Part shown: positions 12,715 through 26,740 of the stretch, piece by piece
Layout of the letters: every line of letters starts with the position of its first letter
Position numbering within the stretch: position 1 is the first letter of the stretch
From: Himantopus leucocephalus
Taxonomy: Eukaryota; Chordata; Aves; Charadriiformes; Recurvirostridae
Length of the DNA: 64,000 nucleotides
Direction: 5' to 3'
Assembly (NCBI GenBank): GCA_003993805.1
Contig: RSEF01000003.1
Span: 60,421,759 to 60,485,758 of the forward strand
Translations under genes and position numbers: made by a program
Notes under the pieces: generated by a model
What the model saw: the letters and a program-made list of their open reading frames with translations, nothing else
Database searches by the model: none
What the model was told of the DNA's origin: nothing

Positions 12715-15700
12715 AAACACAGATGTGTTTTCTTCCATATAGCTATGTATGACATATATGCTAGCAATAGTACCTATTAGTACCTCTTACTAGAAAGAGG
12801 GAAAACTGAGGAAGTGCTAGAAGATGTCACTTGTAAAAAGTCATTTGGCAAGGCCAGCAGCAGGACCAGAAACGGATCCCTGGCTCCTAAGACTTAGGCC
12901 AGTGATTTCCTTTTTTCCTCTCTTTCTGCTACCTCCTTTACTCTCTAAATCAAGCTATTTCTTTCCTACTCAGACGTATTATCAATGTTACAGCTCTAGA
13001 ACTCCAGCTTTTAATAGCCCCTCAATCCCACATGAAGTATCATATCTAATACAAATAGCTCTCCAGTTCGATCTGACGGATGATTCTGGGGGCACAGGAT
13101 GATAATGGAGAAAACCACGTAATGATGCAGTCTGCACACAGTCGCTGTCAGCAGCAGCAGATTTCACAGCAGGGCTTATGAATCCTTCTTAGGACTAAGG
13201 GGAATAGACTGCTGTACCACTTAAAATCTCCCATGGTAATGTTAGGGGAACAGGGGGTTAATTCGCGAGGTCTGAGCGCTGAGAAGGGAGACAGTTTCCA
13301 TTTCCCTGTGCACTTGTATGTTGTCACACCTTGCAAGTGGCCGGTTAGCAGAACGATCTTGAACAAATGGCTGTGGCAGCAATACAGCCCCAGAGAAAGA
13401 GTCACAGGTGGGGGAAAGATGCTTCAGCTGTACAGTTTCACACACCAGCTACGGCTCCCCAGCCCTGACATTCCTTAGCACAGATACATCTAAACAACTA
13501 CAAGAGGCGATTAAAAACAAACATGGTCCAGGTGTCAGCAGCTGAGTCCCTTGGATGTGAGGAAATAAAAATGGGAGTACTGTGTTTGTTTTGTGATTGC
13601 TGGGTTAGCTGCTCCAGTCTCGCTCCTGAAGGCCTTCTCAAGTGTACCTTCAGAGGAGTCGGGCCTTGGGCAACTGCCACAGGCTTACAGTAGCCACTAA
13701 TGAACTATAAAAGAGGAGCTTAAATTCCCCTTTCCCTTCTTGCAAGACACACCATGCCAAAGCAATGGGCTTTAGGAGCAGAAGGGGGAAAAACCTGGGG
13801 ACTGGATGTGGCAGAAGCTGCTGTGCGGGCTGGTAGCTGCGGAGGAGCTAGAGGGAAGCTGCAGGGGTTGCAGAGCAGTGCTGTGCAAACGAGTTGCCTG
13901 TACAACAACGGGAAGGGGGAGATCAAGTCAAGTGAAATGATAGCTAAGGAGCAAAAGCCCTTGTAATTCTTGATAATTCTGTGCCTGTCCTAGGACGTGA
14001 TCCCAAAGTGTCTGACTTTGAAGGTCCCAGAATCACCAGCCACCCCTTCACTTTGCCGTCAGACTCACCTAGGGTCTTCCAAATAAACCTTTGACACAGT
14101 TGTTCAGAGGGACTTGCTACCCATTTGTCCAGATTAAGGGACTATTTATTCTTTCACCTAAAGTTATAAGCGTGCAAGACTGAAGCATGACACCAACAAA
14201 CAGATCTACAGGTCTTTTCCCTTGAATTTTCTTACTACACTGACATTGCTCACCTCTGGGGAAAAAACCCCACAAACGCACACAAAAAAACCCAACCAAC
14301 CAACCAAAAACCCCTTTACTGCCTGCAACATTATCTCTCTTTACACAGCTCATACCAGCAAGTCAGCTTTTTCACTGACACGCTTGGCAGATTTTGAAAT
14401 CCCATAGAAGTTTCTATTCTACACTCTTGCCTCTAGAAGGGTGAAGTGTTTTAGTCAATACACTGCCAGCTGTTTTTATCTTAATTCTTCTGAAACTGTG
14501 CACCTGAGTCTGGCTTGGGCATTATTGTGTTAGTACTCCTTGTTGTTTCTCAAGCACTCTCTTGACAGCTTCCTCTGATTTAATTTTATTTGTCCTGAAG
14601 ATTGTACACAAGCCTGGCAGCGACTGCTTTGAAAATTAACAGGAAATCTGACTCATTCGTCAAGCTTACAAGGAAAAGAATGCAGACATTTTGCCCAGTC
14701 ATCACAACAGCCATGCAGAGAGTCGTACGTGAAAATGCAGAGGCCCCCTCTTCCCAGCCGCCCAGTTCTGTTTGTCCCTCAAGATACAGTCATGTATCAA
14801 CGCCTTTGTTATGGTCAGGTTGCGAGGAGCATTCTGGCTGCAAAACAGCTCACTCAGTCATGCATTCACACAGAAAAAGAAAAGCAGTTACTATGTTTAT
14901 ATTCTTTTTCCTCTGCAAACACATGGTGATCTGTACGCTGCTTTTAATAACTAAATTCTACCTGCTTGCATCCCTTTTCCAACAGCAATCGTCAAGATCA
15001 TAGCTCTTGGGGCATCAATCACAACCACTCATTTAAATACAGAAGCAATTTAATCATCTACTTTATGACAGATGATTAAATCTAATCATCTACCTTCTAT
15101 GCTCTGAAACATTAACAGTAGATAACATTTATTTTTCAGCAGAAAGCTTAATATCTTGAAGTGTCAGTGCAAAGAATAACATTCAGCCTCCTGACTCCAT
15201 TTTGCCAGCCAAGCCACTGATCTTTCAGAATAGCAACAATGGAATAGGCAAGTGCTTCTCCATCATTTCCGTTTCTTGAGGAAAAAATACCTGCTTCCTC
15301 TTTGGTCAAAATCATTCAAAGACTTGGCAATGAACACAGTCCTCTGGGACTACATCCCTGCCTTCAAAAACTGAGGCGTTATTTTTGGCTCCCTTTTAGA
15401 CCCACTCCACATTTCCGTAACCTACAGCTTTATTCATGCGGCACATGGTGAAACATCTCAGAACGTGGCAGGCTGCCAAAAAAAAATATCAAAAAAAGAC
15501 AGGCGCATTTTTGGCCACCACCCAGAAGCTAAAAAAGTTAACAGAAAGTACAGGAACCATTTTGCAGCCCAAGATTGCTAATAAACTTCAGCCTTGGCCT
15601 AACATATCTGCATTGACAAAGAAAGTCTTTTCTGGGGCACTTTCATTTCATGATTTAACATCTGAGTGGGTTGTCATTACATGTCTTAACATGTATTAAA

Positions 15701-18440
15701 TTTTACATTTAGGAGAAAAAGGAAGAAAATGAAAAAGAGCATTTTTTTTCTTCTCACCATATTATTGGTGTTTTGACACCAATATGAAAATAAAGACTTC
15801 ACCCCTGATCTGTAAAGTAAAAACAAGTTCACATTTACTTTATGTTAACAAGATCCACTGTGTATGAAGGGCCATCTCGGGTCTCCATTGTTTATCTCAT
15901 CTGCTGTTATTTACTGAATATATATTTATTCCTTTTGATTCTAACTCGTGGAAACTTATAGTCATTTTAGTTTCTTTGATGAGCACAAATTGAGGCTGAG
16001 TCATGATTTCTTTTCTACCAGAACCTGAACATTGAAAGACTCAAACAAGAAGAAGAAATGTCTTTTCCAGTATCTTCAAGCTTTTTCCAAAGCAGTGTTC
16101 TTCCTAAAATGTTCCTGTTCTTTGTTTTATTCCCTATTAATTCTTTCTTCTGTACATGGTTTGGTTTTTTTCTACTTTTCCTTCCTGTTCTCCATGTGCT
16201 TCTGAGTAGTGTTTCTGCAGGGATATCTGCTCATAGCCACATGTCCCTTGCCACCACATTCACAACTCTCAGCTTCTGACTTGCAGAGCGGCCTGTGTTT
16301 GAGCAGCAGCTCCTGCTGTTTCAGCTGTAAGAATCGTGCATGCCCTCAATGCAGGACTGCAGTCGAGTCCACCAGCTGCAGTGAAGTTTCACAGTTTCAG
16401 TAATTAAAATACCTCCTCTCTCAGTTCTGCCCATCTTCCAGCTGAAGTACAAAAGTATGACATTCTGTACGGCCCAAAAAACTGAACGGCAAAGAAATAA
16501 TGACAGACACAGCCATGTAGAGAGGCCAAAACCCAAAAAAGCATTCAAGCGTGGAGATCCTAACCTTTCGTTATACATTTTCCTGAGCAAAACTTGTTGT
16601 TGACCAAGGGACTCCAACCCAGACAGAAAAAGGGCATCTATGCAGAAGGATTTGAGGGGGTGGCACTTCCCATTCCCTGTTCCCCAACCTTGAAGCTGCA
16701 TCTGGCAAGCGGGAGAGGGCAGTCTGGCTGTGAAGGCCAGTGATGAGGTTCCTTGAGGAAAAGGGGAGTCCTGGGCTCTGGTTCTTACTGGTAGAAGTGT
16801 TATGCTTATTATCCAGTTATTCGCAGACCGGGTAGCAGTGTGGCAGTGTGGCAGCAACCTAGTTGGCCACCACCTTTGGCCAGAGATGATCAGTGCTATG
16901 CCTTGCGTCTTTTAAACAGCTGGAAACAGCGTATCCCCAAGGAGGCCCTTCAAACCTTCATGTTCCCCACCCTGTTTGCTACAAATTGCAGACCCTGCCT
17001 GAACATTGTCAGCCTCCCTCAGCAGACCAAAATGCACCTGTCCAAAGCTGATCAAACTTCACAGAGGAATTAGAGGAATTCTCTCTGTGTTAACAAATGT
17101 CCATATTAAGTGTGGGGAAGCCGGCCGACCTTTGCTGGGAAACAGGGTGATCACAGTTCATGAGAAACTGATCAAACTTTCTGTTGGATGGTCTTAACTA
17201 ATGTCTTTGGCTGGCCTGCTTTCCTGTAAATACAGGTGGCACCTGTGGTGGTTTCTCATTCTCTGATCTTTTTCTCCACTTGCCCCCTCTGTACGTCCTT
17301 GCTACAGCAAGCTGTCACCAGCCCAAGTCATTAAAAAGACGCAAGGACCTTGCCTTTCCCGTGTAAGCTCAGCACATGTGGAATTATCCTAAAGAGCGGG
17401 TCAAAGTTATGACACAAAGAATATACATTTCTACCACATATTTGCAATATAAGACAGTTGATAGGCGAAAAAAAGCAAACTGGGACATTGTTCCCTTTCA
17501 CCTAGCTGGACCTGAAGCTTTTCTATGACAGTACTTGATTGCTCAGGCCACACTGGTTTTCCTTCAGTTTGTACTTCGAAAATAGTAATTGTGAAGATCA
17601 CTCCAGAATAACAACAACAAAATTTAGTTTAGAAACAGAAAATATAATTACTTTCTGTCTCCTGGAGATCTGCCAATGCATACTCTGATACTTGTGTAAG
17701 GGTAAGTGGAAGGAGAGTGTCTGCTCCTTTAAGGGCATCTGGTCAAGGACCTTCTTCAATGAAGAAAAGGGATAATAAGAGAAGGATGAAGCCATAAACA
17801 GAACATATAGGGACACAAACCTTACAGACGAATGGTAAGGGAGACAGTGATGGGAACCAAACCTGGTCAGTCGTGTTAATTGATGAGGGTATGTGAGAGT
17901 GTGGGAAGGTTTATTCCAGCAAGGTTGTCCAATCGGGAACCTTGTCAAATGGGAAAATAACGGGAAAAGGCGGGAACCAGAAATAAATAGACAGAGACAC
18001 AGACCCGGCAAAACAACGACAAAACCCAATCAAACTAACAGATGAGCTGTCAAGAAACTACTGGCACCACTTCCAGGAAGATCAACCTGGACTTTGCAAC
18101 AGCTAGGCCTGCAAGCCAGGGGAAACCCAGGCAGGGAGGGGTGTGGGAATGGGCAGAGCTGTACAAACCCCTGGGGGACGTGCAGGGGAAGGGGTGCAGG
18201 GAGGAACAAAAAGAGGGGTAGGCAAAATAAGGGTCAAAGTTGGCTGGTCGGATGTAAAATGTGTCCAGACAGTGCATTTGTCTGCCTGAGCCCTGTGCAT
18301 GGTGACAACAGTCTGTCCTTTACAGGGATGAGGGAGGCGGGCGAGTGGCTCTGTGCCGGTGGCTGGAGGAGGGATGTGGGTCACAGCCGGGGTACCTGCT
18401 GCCAGCTGCTGGGGGAGAGAGTCTGTATCTCCCCCAAGCC
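12715..18440. other. Intergenic DNA, no gene seen
   Basis: Complex unique sequence. The longest open frame (minus strand, 16321-16857, 178 codons) and another at 17598-18029 show no conserved domain and no codon pattern that persuades me. An 11-bp perfect inverted repeat lies at 15049-15080 and a 9-bp one at 15763-15784. Confidence 0.5.
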
Positions 18441-18461
18441 AGGTGTGTGGGGGGTGTGCGT

Positions 18462-18700
18462 GTATGCTCACCAGCAAACTTTAAGCTGGACCAGCCAGCG
18501 AGTAAGGGGGCCTCAGTCTGGGGTATCAGGCAGGCAGGGGGGCAGTGCTGCTATGCCCACAGGGACTTGTGAACATGGCGTGTCTGAGGGATGAGAGTGT
18601 GAGTGCGTGGGTATTTGCAGTGAGCAACAAGCTGGACCAACCCGCAAGTGGGAGACCTGTGGGGCAGGTAAGGGGGCTGGGATGCAGGCAGGGGTGCCGC
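18462..18700. repeat. Two diverged copies of a G-rich unit, about 147 bp apart
   Basis: The core AAGCTGGACCAGCCAGCGAG begins at about 18483, and a variant AAGCTGGACCAACCCGCAAG at about 18630. Each is followed by a GTAAGGGGGC...CAGGCAGGGG run. The surrounding 18096-18850 is GT- and G-rich. It may belong to a retroviral leader-type repeat, but I cannot establish that here. Confidence 0.6.
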
Positions 18701-18799
18701 GCGGGCAGAGGGGTTGTGCTGGTGCTCAGGGGATCCACGAATGCATGTGTGCTTATGAACCCAGAGAGTGTGATGTGTGTGCCTGCACTAGTGACCTTC

Positions 18800-21700
18800 C
18801 GCCTCTGTGAGCCCAAGAGAGGGGGAATTGGCCGTCTGTATTTTATGTGAGCCCTTCCTGTGGGTGCTTTTGAAGGCAGCACGTTATCTGGAGGAGGCAG
18901 CCACTCTCTCAGCATCTCTTAACACCTTGCTTCTCTTCCAGACAGCAGGAGGAATTAGCGATTTGTGCATCTGACTTGCAGTTTTTCCATGTTCATCTTC
19001 CCTTTTTATTCAATGGACGGTTATAGAGAGAGTAGAAAATAACTACCCTAATTAAGATCATCAGGCTAAGAACAATTGCTTTTCTACAACCTGTTCTGTA
19101 TGCTTGTGGATCTGCACGTGTTTTTACGGATACACGTACCCATATACTGAATACTTGTACTGAAACAAAGCAGCTCAAAGGTGCATTTCTTATCTAAGAT
19201 ATATGAAAGACTTTGGTTTTTTTCTTCCTGGTTGACTTCCATAAAAAAAAAAAAACGCCTTGGATGAGAACAGAGCGCGGCACGTGATTTTCTGACGTGA
19301 TTGTGGGTCACTACCATGTCTTCAAGGCATTCACAGTGTAGGTTCAAAGACTTGGCGGAACAACAGCGTTCTGTTTTGCTTTGGGAACAGGATGGTTAGG
19401 GAACCAAATTCTGAAATAGTCCATGTGTGCGGTCAGCTCTCTCCAACATGGTTTCCATGTCTGTTGTACTATTTATAGAATTTTGTTCTACCAAATAAAA
19501 TGCGCTGGAATGCAAACGTAGCAGTTTTGCCTATCACACCCCGGTGTTGTTAAATCTGCAGTACACACATACTCTGTGATCACTCTGTGATCTCTGTTTC
19601 CCCCTGTCTTTCCTGGAAAACTGATTATTACTTCTGCAATTAAGCATCAGTAGTTTAGAGGAAAAGCACTAAAAAACCATACCTGTATAATCTGGACAAA
19701 TCGCACCTGTATATTCCTGACAACTTTACACTTTTGAGAGGAATGATTTTATCTGATTTTATCTTTACACATGGTTTCAGAGATCCTCCCCGTTTCCTGG
19801 CATATGGGTGATTTTGAACTCCTTGGCTGTATACTGCCCTCCTCTCAGTAACAGAAAACCACCACAAGTCTCATGCTGTTTTTCAGGGAGACCATAAAGA
19901 ACTGTAGAAAAGTTTACTTTCAGCAAAAATTCAGGAAAAAGGAACCACACAAACTACTAATTGGTTGGTTAGCTGCCTGTTCATTGCATATCATTATGTT
20001 ATACTTATGTTCTACAGTATGCTACTTAAGTTCATCACAGATTGGTCTCATGTACTATGAAAGTGAATTCATTTTGTCTTACAAAATCTAAAACATGCTT
20101 GACATTTTTGTTTTTAACAACTGATTTCTTAGACTGAAGTTGATACAGTGGACGTACGCATTCATTTATTAATCTTACTATGGTTAATATTGTGGCAGAT
20201 CTTTGAACTGCCTAGTCTGTGTGTAGCTCTGCCAGGCATTTAGTTTCTACATGATTACAAATGAAACCCATGGCCAGTAGAAACTGGAAAGATTCCTTAT
20301 GAAATCAAATGTGGTTTTTTTCTCCTTCTACCAGGTTTTATCCCCTTTTTGGCAGTACTACTTCGAAGTACTGTCAGAAGATTTTTTCTCTTATGCAGGT
20401 GTGGTTTGATTTTTCTCTTACAAAACTTTAAAAAAAAGGTTGAGAGGATATCACCAATATATTTTACAAGAAAAACATGCTCTAAAATAAAATATTCTCA
20501 GCGGCTAAAATTTTTATACATTCTTTAGTTCACTAGTAATCCAGATAGGTTACCAGAGTACTTTTCACTGCTATAGCAGGTAGTCTTGTCAAGTACTTTC
20601 TTTCTTAAATGATCACATTCTTTATTAAAACTAACCACATTTTTATTCCCATTAATCTTATCAGGAAACTGTTGTAAGTTCTAACCTTGTGAAAATTAGA
20701 AACCTCCTTCTAGTTTTCAGCCTTAATTCAATCAGGAAAATTTTCCACTTCGTGACTTTGTATAAACTTTATCTTTTGGGTTAAAAACCTGAGACTGCTT
20801 AAACCGTGAACATATTTACAGAGAGGAGAAGTTCCCCTTCCAGCCTTTTCTTTCACCTGACTGAACAAGACAAGCATTTTTAGCCTCTTCTCAGAAGAGA
20901 TGATACCCACTTTCAACTGCTGATCGGAGTAGCTCCTTTCAGGACCTGTTACTGGCCGTATTTGTCTTCTTGGGATTGAGGTGAGCAGTCCAGTGCAGTG
21001 CTGCAGAAGGCATCTATCTGCTTCCTCAAATGATGTAATTGATATTTTCATCTGTCTGCTGAATTTAGCACAATTCCAATTGATCAGCCTGATAACTGAT
21101 TGAAAAAAATAAATTACTGTATAGAATAAAGACCAAGTGTTTGTTCTGACTTCAGCTTATGTGCCAGTTTCCTGACCCACCACTAATTTATCAGATGTGA
21201 TGTAGTTCTTTTTAAACAGCAGAAGCATAAACCCAAAAAATTATATCTAACAAAGGGTTAAGGTAACAAAGGATTGTTGATAAATTTGGCAAGATGGATG
21301 CAAATGTAAAACATTCTTACTTTTTTTCCCCATAAAATGTCTTATTTTGTATTACGTGTATTGTTGAAAGTATCTGTGCCCATCCTCAGACCTCCTCATT
21401 ATTTATAATTCCATTCTGCTTTTGAATAGTCCCTATGTAGATTTACAAGAAACAATACTTAATTTGTATTGAATCGATTAATGCTTATCCTGACTATACA
21501 TGATGGTTCTGCTATGAATTTTTAATCACCGGGTACAAGGCAGAATTTCAGTATCTCCCATTGCGATACTTTGTTCATGCTATGAAAATGCTTTTTAGAA
21601 ATTCATTACATCCAACAGGACAGGCAATTTCCATTCTTTAGTTTGTTCCCAGTACTCTGTCAAACAACAGTGTGGTCTGTATAAGACTGATTTGCTTAAC

Positions 21701-24490
21701 AGAATAATTATGTGCCTTTAGAGGCACTATATGCAGTATCTCTAAAACATAGCTAATATTTGGTAATTATTTTGCATGGGATTTTCCACATCAGACAGAG
21801 ACATTAGTTTACTGAAGGAGAACAAAGAACCCAACATTTTTTCTTCTAAGACTGATTATGGTGCTAGCCTGTTATATGAGGTAGGACTCTCTATCAGAAG
21901 ACATTTTTGCACCTAGATTAGTGGCACTCTTTTCCAGAAAGTTATAGAAGATATGATCTTTCTGGCCTACACTTTAACTTTTACGAGGTCTAAGCCAGAT
22001 GTAAAGATACAAACGTTCACAAAGGCATTGCACAGAGCTTTTGACTGCACCATGATTTTGTTTATCATCATTCTCCTTCCCATGCTCAGGGAAGGACACA
22101 CTTAGATATCCCTTCCTTACCTCTAAACCAAAAGAGTAGATTAGTTTCATTGCTGTAACAGTGCTATTTTTGCCAAGCAAGGTGGTTAGCCTTTTACTCA
22201 GACCTGTGTCTGGGGATGGGACCAGCAACCACACTAACACATAGTAAGGTTTGCACTATAACTTCATGTATAAAGCACACAAGACTACAGTATTAGGAAA
22301 AAAAAACCCCCGCAAAACAAACAACCCACCTCCCAAATGCAGTAATTGTGTCTAGCTTTCTCTTGTCTTAAGGGTTTCAGAGTGTTCAAATGTATTTAAG
22401 CAAGTGAGAAGCTCCTGGCTTTTCTTCTTTTACCTCATTCAGAGCCCCAACTAAACTTAGGCCCTCTCCTTTTACTGATGAAGGTTAATGGCTCTCTTTT
22501 CAATTCCAAACCAACAGGGTACCTCTCCCAGCCTGAGAGCGGACCAGCTGTCACACAGAAGCTGGTCTGCATCACTGCCCATTAGGCTAACTTTATCTCA
22601 GGGTGCGTATCAGATCACACATGCACTAGACAAACACAAGTAACAGAGCATGAGAGGTCATCTGCCAACGCAGCAGCTACAGCAGCCGCTACACTGAAAA
22701 CACTGCAGCTTTTTAGAGACTCGCTCATCAGCTCACAACCCTGTTTGCTTAACATATCCTTGCTTAGCTTTCTCTCCTTGTTTTCTTTTACCTTACGATT
22801 CAGGCAGGTACCTTCCTCAGCCTCAAATAAACCTGTTGTCTGTGATTTGGTGATTGGCTTCTACGTAGTGCTCGTTGCTGCTGCTCTATTGGAGAGGTGA
22901 CCACCCTAGTCAGCGGCCGCTGGACCAGTAACAGCATTTGCTGATACCATGATTTCCACGGTGCATTATTTATCTACTTCCTTCAGGATTCAGTACAAGG
23001 ATAATTACAGGATACGCAGCACACACTTTTAAAAGAGCTTTAATCATAGGATATGGATAATTTCCTGGGTAGCAGGACATTTTCTTTTACTTCTGGAACA
23101 AGTGACAGAAGTGTCTGATAAGAGCACAGCTTAGACTGCTTCAGGTCTCATTGCTTCATTTCTCTAGTTCCTGGATTTGGAAAGAATGGCTAGCTGAGGA
23201 GAACCAAAATGAGCAGAAATTTGAAATGGCTTATAGAGAGTTAGGAATGATGCTCCTGAAAGATCAAAATGTGTATTTTCAACGTAAGTCTGTATGAGAA
23301 AATCACTGAACTTCCTGACAGATTCATGGGATGTACAGAAGCTAAATGATCACTAATGAGCGCACCTTTTTTTTTTTTTTAATTTTGGAGGGGAGTGGGA
23401 GGTAGGGGTGTCTGATTATTTGTACATTTTGAAGGTGAACACAGTTAGTGCTTTTAATCACTGGTGAAAAGCTCTAGTTAGAGATAACTTCTGTGTGTCT
23501 GTGATTTCTCTCTGTGACAGCATTTCAGGGAAAGGTGTTGCTACCTTTGAAACATGCCTTTCCTAAAAGTATTCTCATAGAGCCTCATACAGGCTCCAAA
23601 CTTGTTCCCACACTGATACTGTATCTACCTTTGTTTTTCAGTGGACCTTGAGTGGTACTTCAAAGCCAAAACTCTGAAGGTCTGGAACACAGCCTAGTTT
23701 GTGACAAAGCATGTAGGTAACTGCAATGACTGTCATGATGAATCAGAGGAGTAGGCATTTCAGCCTAAGTGAGGTGAAGATCCTGCACCTATTTCTGCAA
23801 GGACAGCAAAACCCCAAGGAGCGCTACTGCACGCGCACATGAACTCTGGCACAAGAACTCTGTGACACAATTAAATTACCGCTAAAAAGCAAACAAGCAA
23901 ACAAACAAGCAAACAAAAGGCTGTGGAAACTTACCCCACCATGTGAGAAGTTGTTTTGTCAAGAGCTTTCTCACAGAGAGGCATGTGACCACCACTTGGG
24001 CTGAGCATGAAAAGGAGTGCAAAGGAGGAAGTTACAAGATGCTTTACATGACAATGGCCAATTTTTTCTTCTCTTTTCCAACGTGTAACAATTCAAGACA
24101 AGGAAAAATTGTAGCAAGTTTGTAATGTTTTAGTGGGGATGGACTCCACTGGCTGCACAGTGAGAGCAGCCCCTGCTGGGAGCTGTCTACAGGGGTTCTG
24201 GTAGCACACGCAGAAGGTGAGCCGGGGACAGCTCTCATAACTGGAATTACATTTCCTTAATTTCTCTGTAGAAAGCCAATTTAACTTCCATTCCTTGTTT
24301 TCACCTTTTATAATGTTCCATCAACTCAGTGCAGTATTCTCATAAAAACCCCAAACCTCATTAAGCTCTGTTAATGTGACGCCTACCTGAGGCACCTTAT
24401 CAGCCCTTGATATGACTGTCAGAATACCTAACCTCTATCCCAAGCTGGTGATTCCTTGTTTTTGCTTACTTTTGTGTAAAATACCATTTA
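18800..24490. other. Intergenic AT-rich DNA, no gene seen
   Basis: Long unique AT-rich sequence with scattered homopolymers, such as poly-T at 23367-23380, and an AAAC/AAGC-rich stretch at about 23890-23918. No protein-like exon or repeat family is recognised. Confidence 0.5.
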
Positions 24491-24493
24491 AAT

Positions 24494-24753
24494 CCTAGAA
24501 TCATTTAGGTTGGAAAAGACCCTTAAGATCATCAAGTGCAACCATCAATGTAACACTGCCAAATCCACCACTAGACCACATCCCTAAGCACCACATCTTC
24601 ATGTCTTTTAAATACCTCCAGGGATGGCGACTCAACCACTTCCCTGGGCAGCCTGTTCCAATGCTTAACAACCCTTTTGGTGAAGAAATTTTTCCTAATA
24701 GCCAATCTAAACCTCCCCTGGCGCAGCTCAAGGCCGTTTCCTCTCGTCCTGTT
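24494..24753 (-). repeat. CR1 LINE 3' fragment
   Basis: Reading the minus strand gives the CR1 C-terminal ORF segment ([17 protein letters not shown]) and then the 3' end, whose complement starts at 24494 with a TAGAATCAT tail. It is 5'-truncated, like the copy at 3003-3792. Confidence 0.93.
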
Positions 24754-25954
24754 GTTATGTGCTAGAAAATGCATTATGCGTTAGAAAATATCATGCAAGC
24801 ATTACACCATTCAGGAAGTTAAAATCCACATGCCAGTGAACAGCCAATATTTCAATCAAGACAGTTATGCAGGTGTTGGTTGCGAAGCTCATTAACTGCA
24901 CTCACATGAAGCACAAAGGTCAGTCTGTGAGTGTAGTGTTGCTACATAACGTAAGCATAGCTTCACAATCCATTTTCTTCAGCCTTGGCGCAGCTGGGAG
25001 GAGATGTCAGCTCTCTAGCCCGCACTGACCCTACACCCCACAGCACCACCTCATCACCATCATTTCTGAGGCTGTACCAGTGAGGTGTTTTTCTTCAACA
25101 TCCAGTGCTGGCTTGCGATCTCCCCTCTCCTCGCTACTCATTCCCTCCCACACAGCAAATCATGCTGTCTCCTTAGTTTTGCAAATGCAGATAGCAGATG
25201 GCAAGAAAAGCAATTTCTCCTCACTTTTCTCCAGGAAGTGGAACGAAGTTTGGGCTAGGAAATAAAGGCAAGGAAGCAGCTGAAGTTACTTTTTCCAAGC
25301 GAGTTGAGAGAAAGGGGAAGCATGATGACTTGGGCAAGTAGCTCTGTTTCCTCCTTTCTGCCTCGTTGAAAGCCTGGGAAGAAGCGTGGGTGTGAAGGAT
25401 CCCTCAAGCTGCCTCCATTTTAGGTCTGGAAAAAGTGTCATTTGCAGGACATCTAACAGGAGCTTAAAAAGCTGCTACATCCTCCTTACAGCTGGGGATG
25501 TTTCTTCTGAGTCCTTCTCCTCATCTGGCCCAGTGTGGCCTTAAGGTTGAACAGTTAAAGCGCAGAATTATCAGGCACTGGGACACTGGGTGGGAGACAT
25601 AGAAACAGGAGGGCAGAGAAAGCTGCTTGGCAGCGCTTCGTTTTATTTTTTTGGAAGTGCATGTAAGTTTAGGTTATTTGCAAGAAAGAATAAAACCTCT
25701 CAGCATAAATTGTGACTCCTCTACCCGTGTGAATCCCAAGCGCTGTTTCTGAAAAAAAAAATAATCCACAGGATGAATGCTTTGTGGGTTTTTTTTAAGC
25801 AATGGGGAGAGAGGAGAAATCCCAAGACGACCGAGGAAGAGGAGAATGCTTTTTCAGCGGCTGAGGCTGACTGGTACGACACAGCACCGGCACTTAAAAC
25901 AAAACAAACAAACAAACAAAACAAAACACAGAATCAATAAATACGGGGCATCGC
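24754..25954. other. IFNGR1 5' flank, no gene seen
   Basis: Unique sequence leading into the CpG island. An AAAC-rich simple repeat lies at about 25897-25928. Any distal promoter elements of IFNGR1 would be here, but I cannot point to specific ones. Confidence 0.5.
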
Positions 25955-26740
25955 GGAGGCTACCTGCCTCACCACCGCGGCCCACCGGCCGCCGCCAGCC
26001 CCGCAGGCCTCCCCCCCTGCCCGGGCGGCGCTTCCCCTGCCCGCGGCGCCTCTCAGGCCGCCCCGCCCCGCCCCGGCGCCTCAGCCCAGCCGGCCGGGAA
26101 GCCCGCCGCTGCCGCCCTGCAGTGACCCGCCGTGCCGCCACCCTCCCGCCCCCGCGCCGCCCCGCACCGCCCGCCCCTTCCCGGCCGTGCCCGCGGGGAG
26201 CGCAGCGCGCAGGCGCCGGGGCTGAGGCGAGCGGAACGCACCGGAGCAGAGCGCGGCGAGGCGGGGGGAGCACGAGCCGGGGCGGCCCTCGGCGCGCGGC
26301 TGGCCGTCCGTCCGTCCTCTCCCCATCCCCAACCGCCGCTGGGCGCCATGCGGGCGCCGCTGGTCCTCCTGGCCCTCGCCGTGGTGGCACCCCGCCGGAG
26401 CGCGGCCTCCCCCGGGGAGCGGCCGCCCGCAGGTAATGGGCCCGGAGGGGACGGGACGGGGCGTGGTGGGCAGGCCGGCCGGCAGCACGGGTCACCTGAG
26501 GGGCGCGGAGGGCCCGGGGCTGGCGGGGTGCCGTACCCCGTCCCGGAGTCGTTAGCGACCGGGGGCCGCTTTGCTGCCGCCGCCCTCCGCGGGCTGTGGG
26601 GAGCCGGAGGGGAAGCGGCGGGGCCCGTGTCGGCAGCCGGAGAGCGAGCGGCGGGGGGGGGGACACACCGAGTCCCGCTTTGTTCAGCCTCGTCCCGTCC
26701 CCGGGGGCCGGGCCGGGCCGGGCCGTGACCCGGTACCGGT
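25955..26740 (+). promoter_or_regulatory. IFNGR1: CpG island promoter of IFNGR1
   Basis: This is the densest CpG and GC stretch in the window and it spans the first coding exon. Consecutive GC boxes (CCCCGCCCCGCCCC) at about 26061-26074 are typical Sp1-type sites. I see no convincing TATA box within the likely start region, which fits a broad housekeeping-type CpG promoter as known for IFNGR1. The exact transcription start cannot be fixed from sequence alone. Long open frames here on both strands are a by-product of the scarcity of AT-rich stop codons. Confidence 0.85.
26348..26432 (+). CDS. IFNGR1: IFNGR1 coding exon 1 (signal peptide)
   Basis: This exon encodes residues 1-28 plus one base of codon 29. 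The N-terminus is hydrophobic ([14 protein letters not shown]), typical of a secretory leader. The donor is GTAATG at 26433 and the intron is phase 1. The exon lies inside the CpG island. The leader sequence itself is not conserved with mammals, so the call rests on its position, phase and hydrophobicity, and on joining in frame to exon 2. Confidence 0.9.

Noticed and set aside
16321..16857. Longest open frame of the gene-free left flank, minus strand, 178 codons
   Set aside because: No recognisable domain, no supporting exons and an unremarkable amino-acid pattern; consistent with chance.
17598..18029. Minus-strand open frame of 143 codons
   Set aside because: Low-complexity hydrophobic translation with no family motif; not supported as a gene.
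18094..18594. Open frame of 166 codons through the G-rich duplicated unit
   Set aside because: The translation is G, R and C rich and follows the repeat, not a protein family.
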